From NCBI RefSeq assembly GCF_051020975.1, contig NC_135035.1, forward strand, positions 4,836,001 to 4,900,000: a DNA stretch of 64,000 nt. Reading direction: 5' to 3'. How positions within the stretch are numbered: position 1 is the stretch's first letter; each line of letters begins with the position of its first letter. Positions 23,145-33,550 of this stretch are shown one piece after another. The translations under genes and the position numbers were made by a program. The DNA comes from Osmia lignaria lignaria (lineage: Eukaryota; Arthropoda; Insecta; Hymenoptera; Megachilidae). A model generated the notes under the pieces. That model saw only the letters and a list, made by a program, of their open reading frames with translations, was not told the origin of the DNA and did not search any database.

Positions 23145-23345
23145 GGAGTCTAGATTAATCGTGACCCAAATTTACAAAACGTATACAAGTATATTAACCT
23201 AAAGTTAAATATATAATTTTTAAACGAAAAAGTTTGATATATTAGAAGAATAATTTTTATAAAGGAACAGTGTAAGATTTAGAAAATGAAAATAATATGA
23301 AATACAAAAGTAAATTAAAATTGGGGCTCTCTCCATGGTCCGCCG
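23145..23345 (+). repeat. ~200-bp dispersed repeat, copy 2 of 4
   Basis: Same family as 4566-4764. Landmarks present are GGAGTCTAGATTAATCGTGA, TTAAATATATAATTTTTAAA and GGCTCTCTCCATGGTCCGCC. A short direct repeat (GTCACTAAACGGC/GTCACTAAACTTT) follows immediately. Confidence 0.75.
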
Positions 23346-24076
23346 TCACTAAACGGCGTCACTAAACTTTAGTGTGTTGAACGGTGCCTATTGGTATTAA
23401 GTTATAATAAATAAAGTTACTTACATTTTATTATAAAATGATTATTTTCAAAATTATCATTCTTCTCCAAATAAAATGACACAATCACACTTCAAAGACG
23501 AAACAATTACAAAATAAATGAGTATGTTATTTAAACCAATATTTTAAATTATGTCATTTTTAAAGTGCCTAGAGCTGTTTGCAATAATATTTGCTCAAAA
23601 CGATCGAATTCCGTTAATTTTTTCAAAGTTAATTAAAGTACAGTATTCAACAGAGTCAGTCAGAAGTTACCTTAGCACAGTTAGTCGTACTCCAATTAGG
23701 AAATTAGTTACATAGTTGGTACAAGAACACAGTTAGAACGCTTGAATTCAGACAGAAATAATTATGTTTCTCGCATCTAAACATGTTGCTATTAGACATT
23801 TAATACAAAATAATAGGTATATCAAAACAAAGATATAAGATGTACTATGTTCAGAATTTTATAAATAAACTTTTAGATATAAGGTAAATCATCAGAATAA
23901 AAAATTTTTTTCTAGACCAAGTGCACACAATATTCAATGTTCAACATTCATATCAAAAGCGCAACAACAATTTTATTTTATAATACATAAAAAAGTCTCA
24001 TTGCTGGCACAGACGATTTTAAAAATATTAATTCTTCGTAAAATGATGACTAATAATTCAAACCCTTAATAATTCA
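23346..24076. other. Intergenic, nothing recognised
   Basis: AT-rich, no gene, no repeat ends found. Confidence 0.4.
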
Positions 24077-24725
24077 AAATTATGGTAAACGTCTACAATT
24101 AGGGCCCCAATGAGAAATCAATTAAAAAGAGGTAAATTCTATGTATTTACCAAACTGTTGATAAAATTTAGGGGTCGCTTGTATTTTTTAAGGTACTTAG
24201 GTTACGTTAGGATATCAGAAAAAATATAACTTACCTCACGGCAAAAACTTGATCAGTCAACAATAGCCTCCTTGAAAAGAATAACTTCAAAGTGTGAATT
24301 TAAACGAAGTGTTAAAACTGGTACGTGTCTAGCCAATTCTAATCTTGATATCGGGACGATTGCCCGTTTTATTGGATATTTTCTCATGATGCGTCCTCCG
24401 CGCTGTGCATTCTATGAACTGAGCAAGAAGACTATTGCTGACGGATCAAGTTTTTACCATGGGATAAGTTATATTTTTTCTGATAACCTAACCTAACCTG
24501 TATAGGTTAGTGACGCACTTTAAAAGTATTGTCTACCCCACAAAGTCATTAACTTGTGAAAGTAATGATTTTATGTCAATATTTACCACAATATCTTAGT
24601 AAATACAAGCAACCCCCAAATTTTATCAACAGTTTTGGATTCGGGGAGCAACAGTACATAGAATTTACCTCTTTTCAATTGATTCCTCGTTGGGGCCCTA
24701 ATTGTAGACATTTACCAAAATTATA
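24077..24725. mobile_element. Long foldback element, 649 bp
   Basis: Two inverted arms of about 200 bp with internal length differences. Shared blocks in order are GTCTACAATTAGGGCCCCAA, GAGGTAAATTCTATGTA, CTGTTGATAAAATTT, TATCAGAAAAAATATAACTT and AAAAACTTGATC. The loop is near 24290-24400. AACCTAACCTAACC lies in the right arm. The 74-residue frames inside are arm read-through. Confidence 0.75.
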
Positions 24726-24739
24726 TTATTTTGTTCCTA

Positions 24740-24838
24740 AATCACTTTTAATATTAATATCGTCAAAATTAAGATTGTAAGAATTTCTGTTTCTCCTATA
24801 TCATTTTCCCTAGGGAAGCCTACTTTGCTCGATACTGT
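24740..24838 (+). repeat. 3' end of an ACAGTATCGAGCA-family MITE
   Basis: Matches the right end of the element at 34985-35394: TTTTAATATTAATATCG, CCCTAGGGAA and the terminal TTTGCTCGATACTGTAC. Its left part is absent; the foldback ending at 24725 lies directly before it. Confidence 0.6.
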
Positions 24839-24839
24839 A

Positions 24840-25487
24840 CTCTTAATTAGAATAAGCATGTAAGTACTTAACGCAATATTCAACCTTTTTCCCATCAAAA
24901 ATAGTGAATACACTTCCATTTCATGTTTCACTGTTTTACTACACCTTATGAAACATCCTGGACAATATACAATATGTCACACTGAACTTGAAAAGTTTAC
25001 CTATTCAACGGTGCATAAAGTGCCTGGTACTAGCTTATGACTGCAGAATTCAATTCAATTAGACACACTATATGATTCCTTTATACACGGACAGGGAATG
25101 GCAAGGATCTAGGTGCGCCATAGTGTTTCAGGCGGAATAAAGTGTACGTAGAAAGACTGAAACCGTAATCCGACCGATACAGCCAGTCTCTTGACCTGAC
25201 ATTTAATGTTGTTACACAAGTCTCAGCTACTCGCTGCTCTTTGTCCGCAAAGATGCTGCTATCTATTCAAATGACAGGGCAAAAGGTGAAACGAGTCAAT
25301 GATCCTTTCGTCTTATTCTCGAGCGTACTCCGACTCATTGTTACTCGGGGTTTACGACTTTTCATGACATCAGTTGAATTGCGTAAGTGCCGTTTGAATT
25401 GTTCACGTGTTAGCTGTTTGTCTGAGGAGATGGTTGAGGTATGCTTGAAAACTGAGAAAAGAATGAACATACAAAATGTTTCATAAT
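24840..25487. other. Unique-looking DNA with a GC-richer patch
   Basis: Around 25080-25490 the composition is balanced and overlapping frames of 81 codons exist on both strands (25241-25486 and 25267-25512). Neither shows a known motif. An old repeat or regulatory DNA are both possible. Near 24945-24960 GGTGTAGTAAAAC (minus) with CATCCTG resembles a decayed CAGGGTG-type end. Confidence 0.3.
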
Positions 25488-25560
25488 CAGGGCCGTCCTT
25501 AGTACCGGGCAAAACGGGCTCCTGTCCTGTGCTTCGCGATTCATTACTTTCAAAATATTA
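25488..25560 (+). mobile_element. hAT-type terminal repeat, solitary
   Basis: CAGGGCCGTCCTTAGTACC followed by GGGCAAAACGGGCTCC is a typical hAT end. No opposite end was found within several kilobases, so the element is truncated or its far end has decayed. Confidence 0.45.
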
Positions 25561-27060
25561 TATGAAATAATTAAATTTTAAATAAATTGCAAATTTCAAC
25601 AATAAAATACATGTGTTATGGTGCAGTTTCGTTACAATAGATTTCAAGGTTTTCTGCTTCTAATTAAATATTTTTAATTTCGACTTTCGTCTCGGAATTT
25701 GCAACTGCTAAGAACAGCTGTGTTCATAATAACAGGACAAAGGTTTATAAGGTTGTCCTAGGTATATGGACATGAAATATTAGGTAAATTAATTATTTAA
25801 TTTACTTCAATATTATTTTGGAAATGAATATTTTTTAATCCTTCTTATGGATTTCAAATGCTATTAATAAATGGCGCTGGAGTACCAATAATGGTAACGA
25901 TTATTTTAATAATTGAAGGTACCATGATTTTTTAAAAATAAATCTTACCAAATTAATTTGTACATCTAATAGCGGAAAATGTTATCAAGAAAAATTAAAT
26001 GGCATCAAATGGATCATTTTGTGATGTACGTATATGTGAGCTTTGAAAGTGAAGGCAATTTAAACATTTCAAGATCATCTCTACTGTTTAAAATGGAACT
26101 AAAGACAATTTATTTTTTGGAATATTCTGTGTAAGATAAAATTTAAAAAGATTAACAATTCATGAAATATTTCAAATTTAAAAACAAAATAGTTATTTTA
26201 GTCAAATTTAAAGAATTTTTATTGGAACTGTGTAGCTCTTTTGACGTCAATAAATACATCTTATTATTCCCTACAAAAAAGTATTGAGTACACGAGTCGA
26301 AAATTGATTGGTTTGAAAGATATTTTAGGACTAGATTTAGGCTCTCTACGTTCTGCCTATCCTCTACCTAGACTCTTCCTAGGCTGACCCTAGACTATCT
26401 CTAGGCTCTACCTAGATTCTCCTTAGACTTTTTCTAGACTGTTCCTAATGATATCTCTAGGAACTAGAGTCTACTAGAGGAACTTTTTTGATCATTAACC
26501 CCTAAAAATTTGCTAATTCTCTTACCGCCCCCCTCTATAAAAAAATGTTAAAAAAGAAAAAAAATTACGTAAACTTATGCGTAATGCGCATCAAAATGAC
26601 GTCGCGTTAGCTAAACTTTATTTACTATATTGTAATTATAAATGGTATTCCAAACGAAAATCGTATATACTGTGTTGCTGTCAATAAATTTGCGATTGAA
26701 TAGTATTGGTATTTATCGACCCCTAATTATATTATATCGACCTCCAGGGGTCGATATCGACCACTTTGATGATCCCTGGTTTAGACTATCCCTAGGTTCA
26801 CCCCAGGCTCTCCTCGTATACTCTCCTTAAAATATCTTTTAAACGAATCTATTTTTAGCCCAACTGTCATAATACCTTTTATAGAAAGTAACAAAATGCA
26901 TTGACGTTTAAATAAAACACATAATTCTTATTTAAAAAAAGAAAATTGACTTTGAAATCATCTTTAATTTTAATGAAATGTATCTTTAATTTTCTTTAAT
27001 TAAATTTTTTCTATCTTATTCCATTTTAAAGCTATAATTTGGCCCAATTCCATAAAACAC
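25561..27060. other. AT-rich stretch with a CTAG-rich degenerate repeat
   Basis: No gene. From 26328 to about 26475 the DNA is a string of imperfect CTAGACT/CTAGGCT words spaced about 10-14 bp, resumed at 26787-26825. Between them lies AT-rich DNA with a GGGGTCGATATCGACC palindrome near 26747. Confidence 0.4.
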
Positions 27061-27787
27061 CCTATATCAACATGTGTTTTGTTTAACCTCTTTGCTACTA
27101 TGGACGATTATAGTAATCCAATGCAGAGCGTTTACATTTCAGAATAATAAAAATGCAATGGAAATTTTAAAACATGTAAAAGGAAAAAAGAACAATAAAA
27201 TAGAGTATGTTTCAATTTTCTCCCTGACAGGAGGGTTAACGGTTTCGTTTGCATGCGATCCAAGCCGCCGATTATTATCGTTACGATTCAACTGGGCGGG
27301 TAACTGAATGACTTATGAGATCAGAAATGAAAAATTATTATAGCGCAGACCATGTATTGCGTGGGTCATTGAGAGTGTCACGCGTGACGTGGGAGCGTGT
27401 GTACGCAAAGGTATGTCGGAGAAAATACGACGGAAACACGCACCAGGTCGGAGCACTGACAAGGAAAAAAAAGAATGAAAAGGAAAGAGAAGGGAGAGAA
27501 AAGACCGCGTATATGTCAGACAATAATTTTTCTAATCTGTTACGACGCCCCGAGAACTTGAATTACACCATGGGAGAGACTGACGTTGGAAACAGTCGAC
27601 AGGAATGTCTTTTTGCTCCTGCCCCTTATTAAAATGATAATGACATGTGGCAATGGTCGTTGACAGTGGTAGTAAATGAAAATTGTCTGGGAATTGTTCA
27701 CGATTTAGAGTTGAAGTTACAGATTTAAATTAAGGAGATTTTTGAAATGTACTTCTGCCAAAATTATATTTATTATAAAACAAATTA
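27061..27787. other. Unique GC-richer block, no recognised gene
   Basis: A 77-codon frame at 27074-27307 starts with a hydrophobic run that mimics a signal peptide, but no domain follows. A splice-like pair exists: TCTCCCTGACAG ending near 27231 and a strong donor GCAAAGGTATGT at about 27405-27416. All three frames between them contain stops, so any exon here would be non-coding. Confidence 0.25.
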
Positions 27788-28016
27788 CGGTCGACTCTCT
27801 TTATATTGCCACGCATGTAGAAACGGAGCTCATAGAAATAGCAATATAGGAAGAGTCAAAGTTAATATTCAATAGTGTTTCATAATGGGAGTTGAATTGG
27901 AAAATTAATATTAGATGTTGTAATTACCAAGCTAAGACTAGGTCATAATCAGTAAATGGTGATCCGGACCTAATCGTCGTCTCCAGAGTGTACGGCAATA
28001 TAACGCGGGTCTACTG
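27788..28016. mobile_element. CAGTAGACTCTCG-family MITE, diverged copy
   Basis: Left end CGGTCGACTCTCTTTATATT, right end (complement) CAGTAGACCCGCGTTATATT; TA at 27786-27787. Interior diverged from the complete copy at 18668. Confidence 0.7.
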
Positions 28017-28635
28017 CAATTTGTACTTATTAATTTGGTAAAATAGTATTTAACATGGTATAAAAATGAGCATGTGTCATGAGAAACATACCTCAATTTA
28101 TAAATTTTTGAAGCACATAATTTATTAAGCAAGAAAGTGTAGATAATACAATATATTAACGTTGAAAATTGTTATTTTGATTAATGAATATTATTTTGAA
28201 AATTTATAACTTCAACTTCAATTTAACAATGTTGTAAGTTAAGAACAGGTATTGTATTTTAATCAAATGCCTTTCATTTAATCTCGTTTTATAACTCATT
28301 ACTCTCTTCAACAATTATTAATTAAAAAGTGCATTTTCATTCAAGTGAATTATTTCGAATGCAATTAAAATTTTTTTCACGATAAAAGATTTTATAATAA
28401 TATACACAAGGACTTTATAATAAGGAATTTATAATAATACAATAGGTATTAGAATTACAAGCGTTCGATACATTTACATTTAAAATGAAAATGAAATAAA
28501 AAAGTAAATAAATAAAAGATAAAACATAAACTGTATACAATTATTCGTTATCTGGACAAAAGTTAATATACATTTCAACAGGTTTGGTAATTATAACAAT
28601 GGCAGATTGTGTTAGAAATGTTACAAATTAACCTT
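28017..28635. other. Intergenic, nothing recognised
   Basis: AT-rich DNA with no gene or matched repeat ends. Confidence 0.4.
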
Positions 28636-28817
28636 CGGACGGTGGACCATGGTGAGAGCCATAATTTTTGTATTTTCATTTACTAAATTTTGCACTGTTC
28701 CTTTAAAAATTATTCTTGCAATATATGGATCTTTTTCGTTAAAAATTATACATTTAACTGTAGATTAATATCCTTGCATATGTTTTATAAGTTTGAATCA
28801 CGATTAACTCAGGCTCC
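28636..28817 (-). repeat. ~200-bp dispersed repeat, copy 3 of 4
   Basis: On the minus strand it shows GGAGCCTGAGTTAATCGTGA at one end and GGCTCTCACCATGGTCCACC at the other, with the same AT-rich core as copies 1 and 2. Confidence 0.75.
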
Positions 28818-29987
28818 GCTGTTCAAGGATTAAAAACCAATTAGTGTAAAATTTAAGCAGTAAACCTTCCTCAATTAAAGAAAACAACACTCTTGACATT
28901 TTACTTAATTTACATTTATTAATAACTGCAAGCTGAAAATTGGATTTTTAGAAAACAAAAGTTGTTTTGATAATTCGTCCATAATAATAATAATAATTCT
29001 TCAACAATTATCTCACGAAAACAATTGAAAGAATACTTACTACTATCACTTAATTTCTTTTTTCTTCTTTACAAAATCTTAAATATTTTGATGATTGACT
29101 TCACTTTTTAATTTCAGTACGCTTAAGAAACAGATAATGGTTTAAAACAAATCGATTTCGTTTTTCTTTTCTTTATGAAGTTAGAATTTATAATCACATG
29201 AATCATTCCTTCAATACAAACAAACGTTCAATGCTCACAACGAATGACAAAGATAACAGAGATTCTGAATATTCAGAACTTACATAAACGTTCCTGATAA
29301 ATTCACGAAAAGGTATTCGCATACATGTTGTAAAGTAGCATTTCAATAGAACCGGTGTTCATTATTCGAAACAATACATACTAGTTTTTAATAAGTATGT
29401 TTTATTCTACGTTCTACAAACTAATTGTATAGAAATAATAATTTTTAAAGAAGGAAGTAAGAAAATAAATATTGTACGTCCAATTTATTAAGTATATGTC
29501 AAAATCTCGAATTCGTAGCTTTCAACCGAAGATATTTATCAGCAGAGATTAAAACGGTACTCTTTATATGTAACTGTATAAAAAGTTTCTTTGTACGTGC
29601 ACAGGTACTACACATACGCGTTCGAATACCGTAAGATTTCGTCTGGTAAACGGAGACCTGCAGCATCCACGCATGAAAGGAATTAACATGAAAATACTCC
29701 ATAGTTGAAATTATAAATATTCATGAGCGACGGTTTACGTGAGAAGAAAGATGTATTACTTTGAATTTATATTGATTTTAATGAAAATTTTTACGTTATT
29801 TTATTAAGTAACATGAACTTCCAATTTTAAAAGTTTATCGAAAATAGAAAAATGTTGCTTTTTTTCTAAATGAAATTAACATTAAAATATGACAGAACTA
29901 ACAAATATTCGTAAATAAATGTAAAACATAAATAAAGTTCTTTGTATTTCGTTTAAAAATAAAACGTATTAGATGTAGCATTTGATG
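28818..29987. other. Intergenic, nothing firm
   Basis: AT-rich. A more balanced unique patch at about 29490-29720 has no open frame with recognisable content. Confidence 0.4.
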
Positions 29988-30162
29988 TTGTGGACTCTCG
30001 TTATATTGCTACATGAACGCCTGATTTTCACAGATTTTCAAGCATGCTAGTGCTACTCTTCTACCATCGTAGCCTACGAAAATGATACAATTTTATCTCC
30101 CTTTTCTTCTTCAACTGAAAGTTTGGCAATGAGGAAAATTGTCTGCTCTTTCCGCGACAATA

Positions 30163-30590
30163 CAGGGTCTACCATTTATCTCGGAGCCCGTGAATGTCGC
30201 ACCAGCGCTAAAACTTGACAGATGCACGTTGCTTGCCTTGCCAAGCCGAGCCGAGCCGAATCGACTCGAAGTTCCACTGCTCGTCGTGCATACTTATATC
30301 CCGAATCGAATCTCGGACCAAAATTCGGTCGATTACCAACTTAACCCTAGGGATTTTCACATCGCTCCTCACAGTTCTCTACATGACATTATACTTTCAG
30401 CAATGGTTTGCAGAGGGCGCATCTATCGAAATTTAGCGCTGTTGCCACATTCATGAGTTCACGTGCGCACGGGTTCCGAGGGGCAATATAGGGGGCGTAT
30501 CCCCTTGAAGCGCCATCTTGGGCGCATGTGCCCAGGAAAACCAGAAAATAGAATAGAAATAGAACGGGTTCCGAGATAAATAGTAGACCC
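30163..30590. mobile_element. CAGGGTCTACC MITE, copy 2, with extra insert
   Basis: Left end CAGGGTCTACCATTTATCTC, right end ATAAATAGTAGACCC followed by TATA. The interior matches the right two thirds of the copy at 15228-15620 (CGAATCGAATCTCGGACCA, TTTGCAGAGGGCGCATCTAT). It lacks much of the other copy's left interior. Near the right end it carries an 84-bp segment absent from copy 1 (30481-30564), described separately. Confidence 0.75.
30481..30564 (+). repeat. 84-bp insert with A-rich tail and 11-bp duplication
   Basis: CGGGTTCCGAG occurs at 30470-30480 and again at 30565-30575, while copy 1 has it once at this place. Between them are 84 bp that start GGGCAATATAGGGGGCG, include CGCCATCTTGGGCGC, and end in an A-rich run (AAAATAGAATAGAAATAGAA). 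A target duplication plus A-rich 3' end is what LINE-driven retroposition of a short RNA leaves. The source RNA is not recognised. Confidence 0.5.
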
Positions 30591-30594
30591 TATA

Positions 30595-31338
30595 CAGGGT
30601 GTCCCACGCAACTGGAACAGGCTGTACCTCCTAAACGATTGGGAATAGAAGAAGATGTTATAAGTAATAGTTAAATGGTATCGGACGGTGCATAATATGC
30701 AACTAATTTTATGCACTTTTGTGCATCGGTGCATCAGAAAAATGCAACTGCACTTTTTTTTAAATGGAAACCTATGTTTTTGACTGCACTAGTCGATGCA
30801 GTTTCTGGTGCTCTACATAAAAGTACTTACATACTTATGCCCTAAACTTATTCGTTAGGAAGTTATCGAAGCTAAAATCGATATAAAATCGGGTCGGCAA
30901 ACGATCGCACACGGGTAGTGAATTGTTACTCATGGAATTCTTAATCTTACAGTGACTAGTATTAGCAGCCGCTTCATGTTTACAAACATTGTAATGGAAC
31001 ATAACGTAAATAATCCGGAACACTTGCCGAGAGCCCGAAATAAATTCAGAGAAGCTTTAGCTTCGAAAACTTCCTAACGAATAAGTTTAGGGCATAAGTA
31101 TGTTAGTACTTTTATGTAGAGCACAAAAAACTGCATCGACTGGTGCAGTCAAAAACATAGGTTTCCATTTAAAAAAAAAGTGCAGTTGCATTTTTCTGAT
31201 GCACCGATGCACAAAAGTGCATAAAATTAGTTGCATATTATGCACCATCCGATACCATTTAACTATTACTTATAACATCTTCTTCTATTCCCAACCGTTT
31301 AGGAGGTACAGCCTGTTCCAGTTGCGTGGGACACCCTG
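30595..31338. mobile_element. CAGGGTGTCCCACGC foldback, 744 bp
   Basis: Ends CAGGGTGTCCCACGCAACTG and its exact complement, flanked by TATA on both sides. The arms are about 270 bp and nearly identical, sharing GGAATAGAAGAAGATGTTAT, GTGCATAATATGCAACTAAT and CTTATTCGTTAGGAAGTT. The loop (about 30866-31070) is unique and non-coding. Confidence 0.88.
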
Positions 31339-31342
31339 TATA

Positions 31343-31906
31343 CAGTAAAACCTGGATAAATGCAACGAAAGAATGCTTGGATAAATGCAACATCGCTATC
31401 CCCTCCACTTGGGGAGATCCCCCTAGGCGAACCGAGCCGCTCGACGAGGAAACCGTGTAATATGATCCGACCGTAATATCGGTGTGACTAATACTAATTG
31501 AACGATAAAACTTTTTTATTTTTAACTTTTTCTTAATGAAACTTTTACTAATGCATTTGTGAGATTTTTCTTATTAAAATGACACCAAACACGATATAGT
31601 TTGAATTATATTTATAAACAATAGTAATAGAATAAACAACATAGAATTGACACCACGACTGAATATAAATGATGTCGGCTGAATACAAAAGATGTGGACG
31701 GACACAGAATCGGCATGTCGGCTGAATACAAAACATGTGTACGGACACAGAATCGGCATGTCGGCTGAATACAAAACATGTGTACGGACGCAGAATCGAC
31801 ACCTCGCTTGGATAAATGCAACATTAAATGCCCAGAATCGACACCTCGCTTGGATAAATGCAACCACTCGGTCCCAATCTTGGTTGCATTTATCCAGGTT
31901 TTACTG
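31343..31906. mobile_element. Pogo-type MITE with internal tandem repeats, 564 bp
   Basis: Ends CAGTAAAACCTGGATAAATG and its complement, with TA at 31341-31342 and 31907-31908. The word TTGGATAAATGCAAC recurs inside both ends (31377, 31807 and 31848 regions). The centre contains a 43-bp tandem array. No transposase. Confidence 0.88.
31672..31796 (+). repeat. 43-bp tandem repeat, nearly three units
   Basis: Units start at 31672, 31715 and 31758 with ATGTCGGCTGAATACAAAA; the third is incomplete. A second direct repeat follows at once: AGAATCGACACCTCGCTTGG occurs twice about 41 bp apart and overlaps the inner terminal words of the MITE. Confidence 0.85.
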
Positions 31907-32149
31907 TAACAAGAATCTACTGTACTACTGATAAACGACACAAGGTTATTAATAACAATGACGATTATTTGAATATTCGAAGATGCAATAACGTTTGAAC
32001 AGTAAATCTTCAATTAAAAAAGAAAAGGTACTAAATTAATTTATACTTCTAATATAACAATATTAGAATTAGGTGATACTGAACATTTAGTGTTTTTAGT
32101 AAACCTAGGAGAGATCTGGCCCAATCAACTGACAAACTTTAGTTGCATA

Positions 32150-32683
32150 CAGGAAAGAATGAAGATTTCTGGAGCCTCGGGGGACTATCAAAGCTTCTAC
32201 TAGAGCCCCTTTGGTTAATAAACTTATCGTTAGTTCAAAAACTGAAATTTATTGTAAATAAAATTTTATATGTAGGAGAAGGGAGAAAAAGGCGTTTCCG
32301 TCTCGGGATCATTTGTCAGATTTGTCAGTGGGGCTAACAACAGACGATCCCTGCCCCAGACACCTATCATACCACAATTCGGAACTTCTACATATATTCG
32401 AACCGCATGCCAGGCGACCGCTTGCGAGAACACTGTCACCGATCTCTCGCCACCACCAAGCGGTCCCCGGCCCGAACTAAAGACGTCCGGGGAGATGAAA
32501 CCCTCCTCTCCCCCTCCACTTAAACGCCTACATACAACATTTAATCGTGAAAAAAAGGGCAGCATAAAAGAAGTTCTATTCAATATTTTTTAACATAGTA
32601 AATGGAAGGCTTATAACAACACTTCCTGCAAGGGGAGACTCGGGGCTATAGCCCGCCTTAGACCTTCCCTTAATTCGCCGCTG
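32150..32683 (+). mobile_element. hAT-type non-autonomous element, copy A
   Basis: Left end CAGGAAAGAATGAAGATTTC followed by GGAGCCTCGGGGGACTATC; right end complement CAGCGGCGAATTAAGGGAAG. Flanking octamers GTTGCATA (32142-32149) and ATTATATA (32684-32691) agree at five of eight bases, all differences being transitions, as expected of an old 8-bp duplication. The left end matches the hAT copy at 59395. The GC-rich interior (32276-32530) reappears reversed at 36500-36930. Confidence 0.65.
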
Positions 32684-32691
32684 ATTATATA

Positions 32692-33357
32692 CATCAGTGT
32701 CTATACCTATTGTGTGCAGTTGATAAGATGATTAGTTACAACGGATTACGAATCAGTAACAAAAATTAATTACTAAGCTAAGAAATTTTTTCCGACATAA
32801 TCAATTTGTTTGATAAGAATTCCAATATCTATTAAAACTTTTTATCGAATCATTTTTAGACTCTACAAGCGACTTAACATTGCAACGTTTACATGACTCA
32901 TTGTCAGAATCAAGTTTACCTTATCAAATATTATTTTCCTCTATTTGTCACTGTTATCATAAACGCTGGTTTGCAAATATTACAATATAATAAGAATATA
33001 TGAACATAGAAAATGTTGGTTGAAAAAATAAAAATTCTTTTTTACACAAAATAAAATAAATCTTTTATTATTAAATTAACACACACAAGATTCAGATAAT
33101 AAAATATAAATGGCATAACAATAATAGAGTATAACAGTAGTAATAAAATATGCAAAGTGCCCCACGATAAGGGTCATTTGATATAACTACTGAACGGTAG
33201 ATAGAATAAAAATGTAAATAGAATATTATCGTCATTTTCTATGTAGAATGTCATTTTGCAAAAATTTGTACCTTTTCAAGTTACAATGAATTTTTAAGTT
33301 GCATATGTGCACCTCTAATTCTTAACCATTGTTGTTATTTCAATGTTTAACTTTTGA
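32692..33357. other. Intergenic, nothing recognised
   Basis: AT-rich DNA with no gene or matched repeat. Confidence 0.4.
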
Positions 33358-33550
33358 ATGGCTGACCATGGAGAGAGCCTTAATTTGAATTTAATTCGGT
33401 ATTTTATATTATTTTCATTTTCTAATTTTAACACTATTCCTTTAACAATTATTCTTCCAATATATGAAGCTCTTCGTTTAAAAATGTTACATTTAACTTT
33501 AGATTAATATACTTGTAAGTATATGTTTTGTAATTTCTTGGCTCCTCTGT
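33358..33550 (-). repeat. ~200-bp dispersed repeat, copy 4 of 4
   Basis: Minus-strand copy with GGCTCTCTCCATGGTCAGCC at its far end and TAAAATTAGAAAATGAAAAT in the core; the GGAGCC start is at about 33546. Confidence 0.75.

Larger units (their letters stand above)
29988..31922. mobile_element. CAGTAGACTCTCG-family MITE split by three insertions
   Basis: The left part (TGGACTCTCGTTATATTGCT, then AAGCATGCTAGT) runs to CGCGACAATA at 30162. The matching right end, TAACAAGAATCTACTG, appears only at 31907-31922, followed by TA. In the complete copy at 18668 the join reads CGGCAATATAACGGGAGTCT, so the two halves fit directly. The 1.74 kb between them consists of three TA-flanked elements in a row (30163-30590, 30595-31338, 31343-31906), each separated by TATA. 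Confidence 0.75.

Noticed and set aside
24272..24496. 74-codon frame ending in CCTAACCTAACCTG
   Set aside because: It lies across the loop and right arm of the foldback at 24077-24725; no domain.
27074..27307. 77-codon frame with signal-peptide-like start
   Set aside because: Only the hydrophobic N-terminus is protein-like; nothing recognisable follows and the frame ends quickly.
31672..31873. CRISPR-like array
   Set aside because: The 43-bp and 41-bp units are directly adjacent tandem repeats without unique spacers, inside a transposon in eukaryotic DNA.
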